Below are positions 63,019-64,000 of a DNA stretch of 64,000 nucleotides, piece by piece (the stretch's first letter is position 1; the number at the start of each line of letters is the position of its first letter). Below the pieces are notes generated by a model, which did not search any database, was not told where the DNA came from, and saw nothing but the letters and a program-made list of their open reading frames with translations. Both the position numbers and the translations under genes were made by a program. Source of the DNA: Coccinella septempunctata (taxonomy: Eukaryota > Arthropoda > Insecta > Coleoptera > Coccinellidae); assembly GCF_907165205.1 (NCBI RefSeq), contig NC_058198.1, positions 15,167,001 to 15,231,000 of the forward strand. Direction: 5' to 3'.

Positions 63019-64000
63019 ACTGGCCTGTTGTCGGTTTTGTTGGGACGGACGATACGTCAGGTGGGGCTCGTCAAGAAGACCTGGTTTCGACGGTGGCCTG
63101 GTGTACTGGCTCATTTGCCACTGTACTAACTCGAAAACCTTTCCTTTTCGCAGGAGCTCATCGTAGGTGTTAGTCTCCTGGAATGCTAAGGCCTGTTGTA
63201 GGGTCGGTAATAGCCTCTGCCTGATGATTCGGATTTGTTCCGATTCGGTTGGTCTACTGTATGTTAGCTTCTGGAACAAATTCTGCATTCGAGTGACGTA
63301 CATCAGCAGCTTTTCATCAGGACCCTGCGTTCTCCTTTTTATTTCTTCCAACAGGTTCTCCTCATAGTTCACCGGTAAAAATGCTTCCTTAAGTTGCTCC
63401 TTGAAATCCTGCCAGTTCCTGAATGTACCCCTCCTGGGGATGAACCAATCCCTGGCATCCTTCCGCAGTAGCTCATAAACTGACTCGAACACTTGTTCTA
63501 GGGGCACCTTACGAGATTCGGCCAATCTCTCCACCTCCACGATGAAGCCGCTCACACTACCTGTGCCACCAAATGAAATATTCCATTTGTGGACAGGAAT
63601 GGTTGGCATCGGTGACGGTCGAGGTTCCGGTTCCAATGGTACTCTCTCTCTGGTCATGGTCCTGCCAGAGCTCACACAAGATGCAGGTAAGTGTGGAAAA
63701 GACACTCTGCGGGTAGAATTAATCCATCTTCTTAGTGTCGGATCTTCAGGTGATGCTGTCCCACAGTCCTGTGACTGTGTGACAGGTATTGCCGGCAACT
63801 GCCGCAGTAATGCTGTACATGTCCGCCTTGTCTCGTTCATGACATGTTCTAATGTTTTATTCCTTACAGGTGTACCAGTATGTAAGACATCAGCAGCTAT
63901 CGGAAGATTGACCCCATCTCCAAGATCAATCAGGGATGTTTCAGCTCTTTCCGGTCGGATCGGGGACATCCCAGGTGAACTGGGAACCTCCACATCCAAG
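63015..64000 (-). pseudogene. gag: Ty3/gypsy element D, gag fragment (runs off the right edge)
   Basis: The frame 62938-63999 is gag down to about 63015, where the likeness to element A gag ends (SQQNRQQASSLN against RQLNRYQASFS). The last 25 codons come from the neighbouring LINE. The capsid region is well preserved (VHKWNISFGGTGSVSGFI, DARDWFIPRRGTF, NYEENLLEEIKRRTQGP). Nucleocapsid knuckles and all of pol are missing on the left. The N-terminus lies beyond the window. It is a diverged relative of element A on the same strand, not a recent copy. Confidence 0.88.

Overview
This window is retrotransposon-dense eukaryotic DNA, most likely from an arthropod and probably an insect. The support is AT-rich intergenic sequence, a BEL/Pao element with a DUF1759/DUF1758-type polyprotein, a Ty3 element with an env of the errantivirus/baculovirus-F kind, a Dong/R4-type LINE sitting in (ATT/TAA)n microsatellites, and a 145-bp satellite. 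I cannot name the order. No convincing host gene, tRNA, rRNA or CRISPR was found. The only non-element coding candidate is a small lysine-rich ORF at 59604-60005 behind a TATA/Inr-like promoter.

Layout. Positions 1-5654: Ty3/gypsy element A on the minus strand (gag, pol in the -1 frame, integrase after a frame break, leader, Lys-type primer site), with its 5' LTR starting at 5655. Positions ~6250-17961: a second Ty3 element C on the minus strand, with 3' LTR start, env, integrase, RNase H and the end of RT. Its RT is cut by a 200-N gap. Its env is split by a complete, very young BEL/Pao element (7449-14580, two 784-bp LTRs that I read as identical, short target-site duplication). Positions 18162-51239: a tandem array of 8.89-kb composite units, three complete and one partial. 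Each complete unit is a 5' Dong fragment, a flank segment, the endonuclease half of an AP-endonuclease LINE (with an internal 796-bp duplication), an oppositely oriented RT piece of a second LINE copy, and about 3.6 kb of 145-bp satellite. Positions 51240-51439: a second 200-N gap. Positions 51440-58491: three head-to-tail Dong/R4 LINE copies joined through (ATT)n tracts, the last with an intact ORF of about 1260 codons. Positions 58515-62009: mostly unassigned DNA with the small ORF and a degenerate repeat. Positions 62010-64000: a broken Jockey/CR1-type LINE fragment abutting the gag of a Ty3 element D related to A.

The most interesting observation is in element C. The open frame carrying the integrase also encodes, directly upstream of it, a domain of about 150 residues that looks like a macrodomain of the OARD1/TARG1 type. 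This enzyme family removes ADP-ribose from proteins. Both residues I know as catalytic in that family, the Lys of YLITK and the Asp of CGLD, are present. The domain sits in the RNase H-integrase linker, the same place where some lentiviruses carry a dUTPase. A Ty3/errantivirus-like element with a captured ADP-ribosyl hydrolase domain is, to my knowledge, not a standard architecture.

The tandem array also deserves attention. The unit combines nested LINE insertions, a microsatellite-targeting LINE and a satellite with internal dyad symmetry. Its empty pre-insertion site is still visible at 58930/58931. Clusters of one-base indels in units 1 and 4 suggest locally unpolished sequence, so copy number and some frameshifts should be treated with care.
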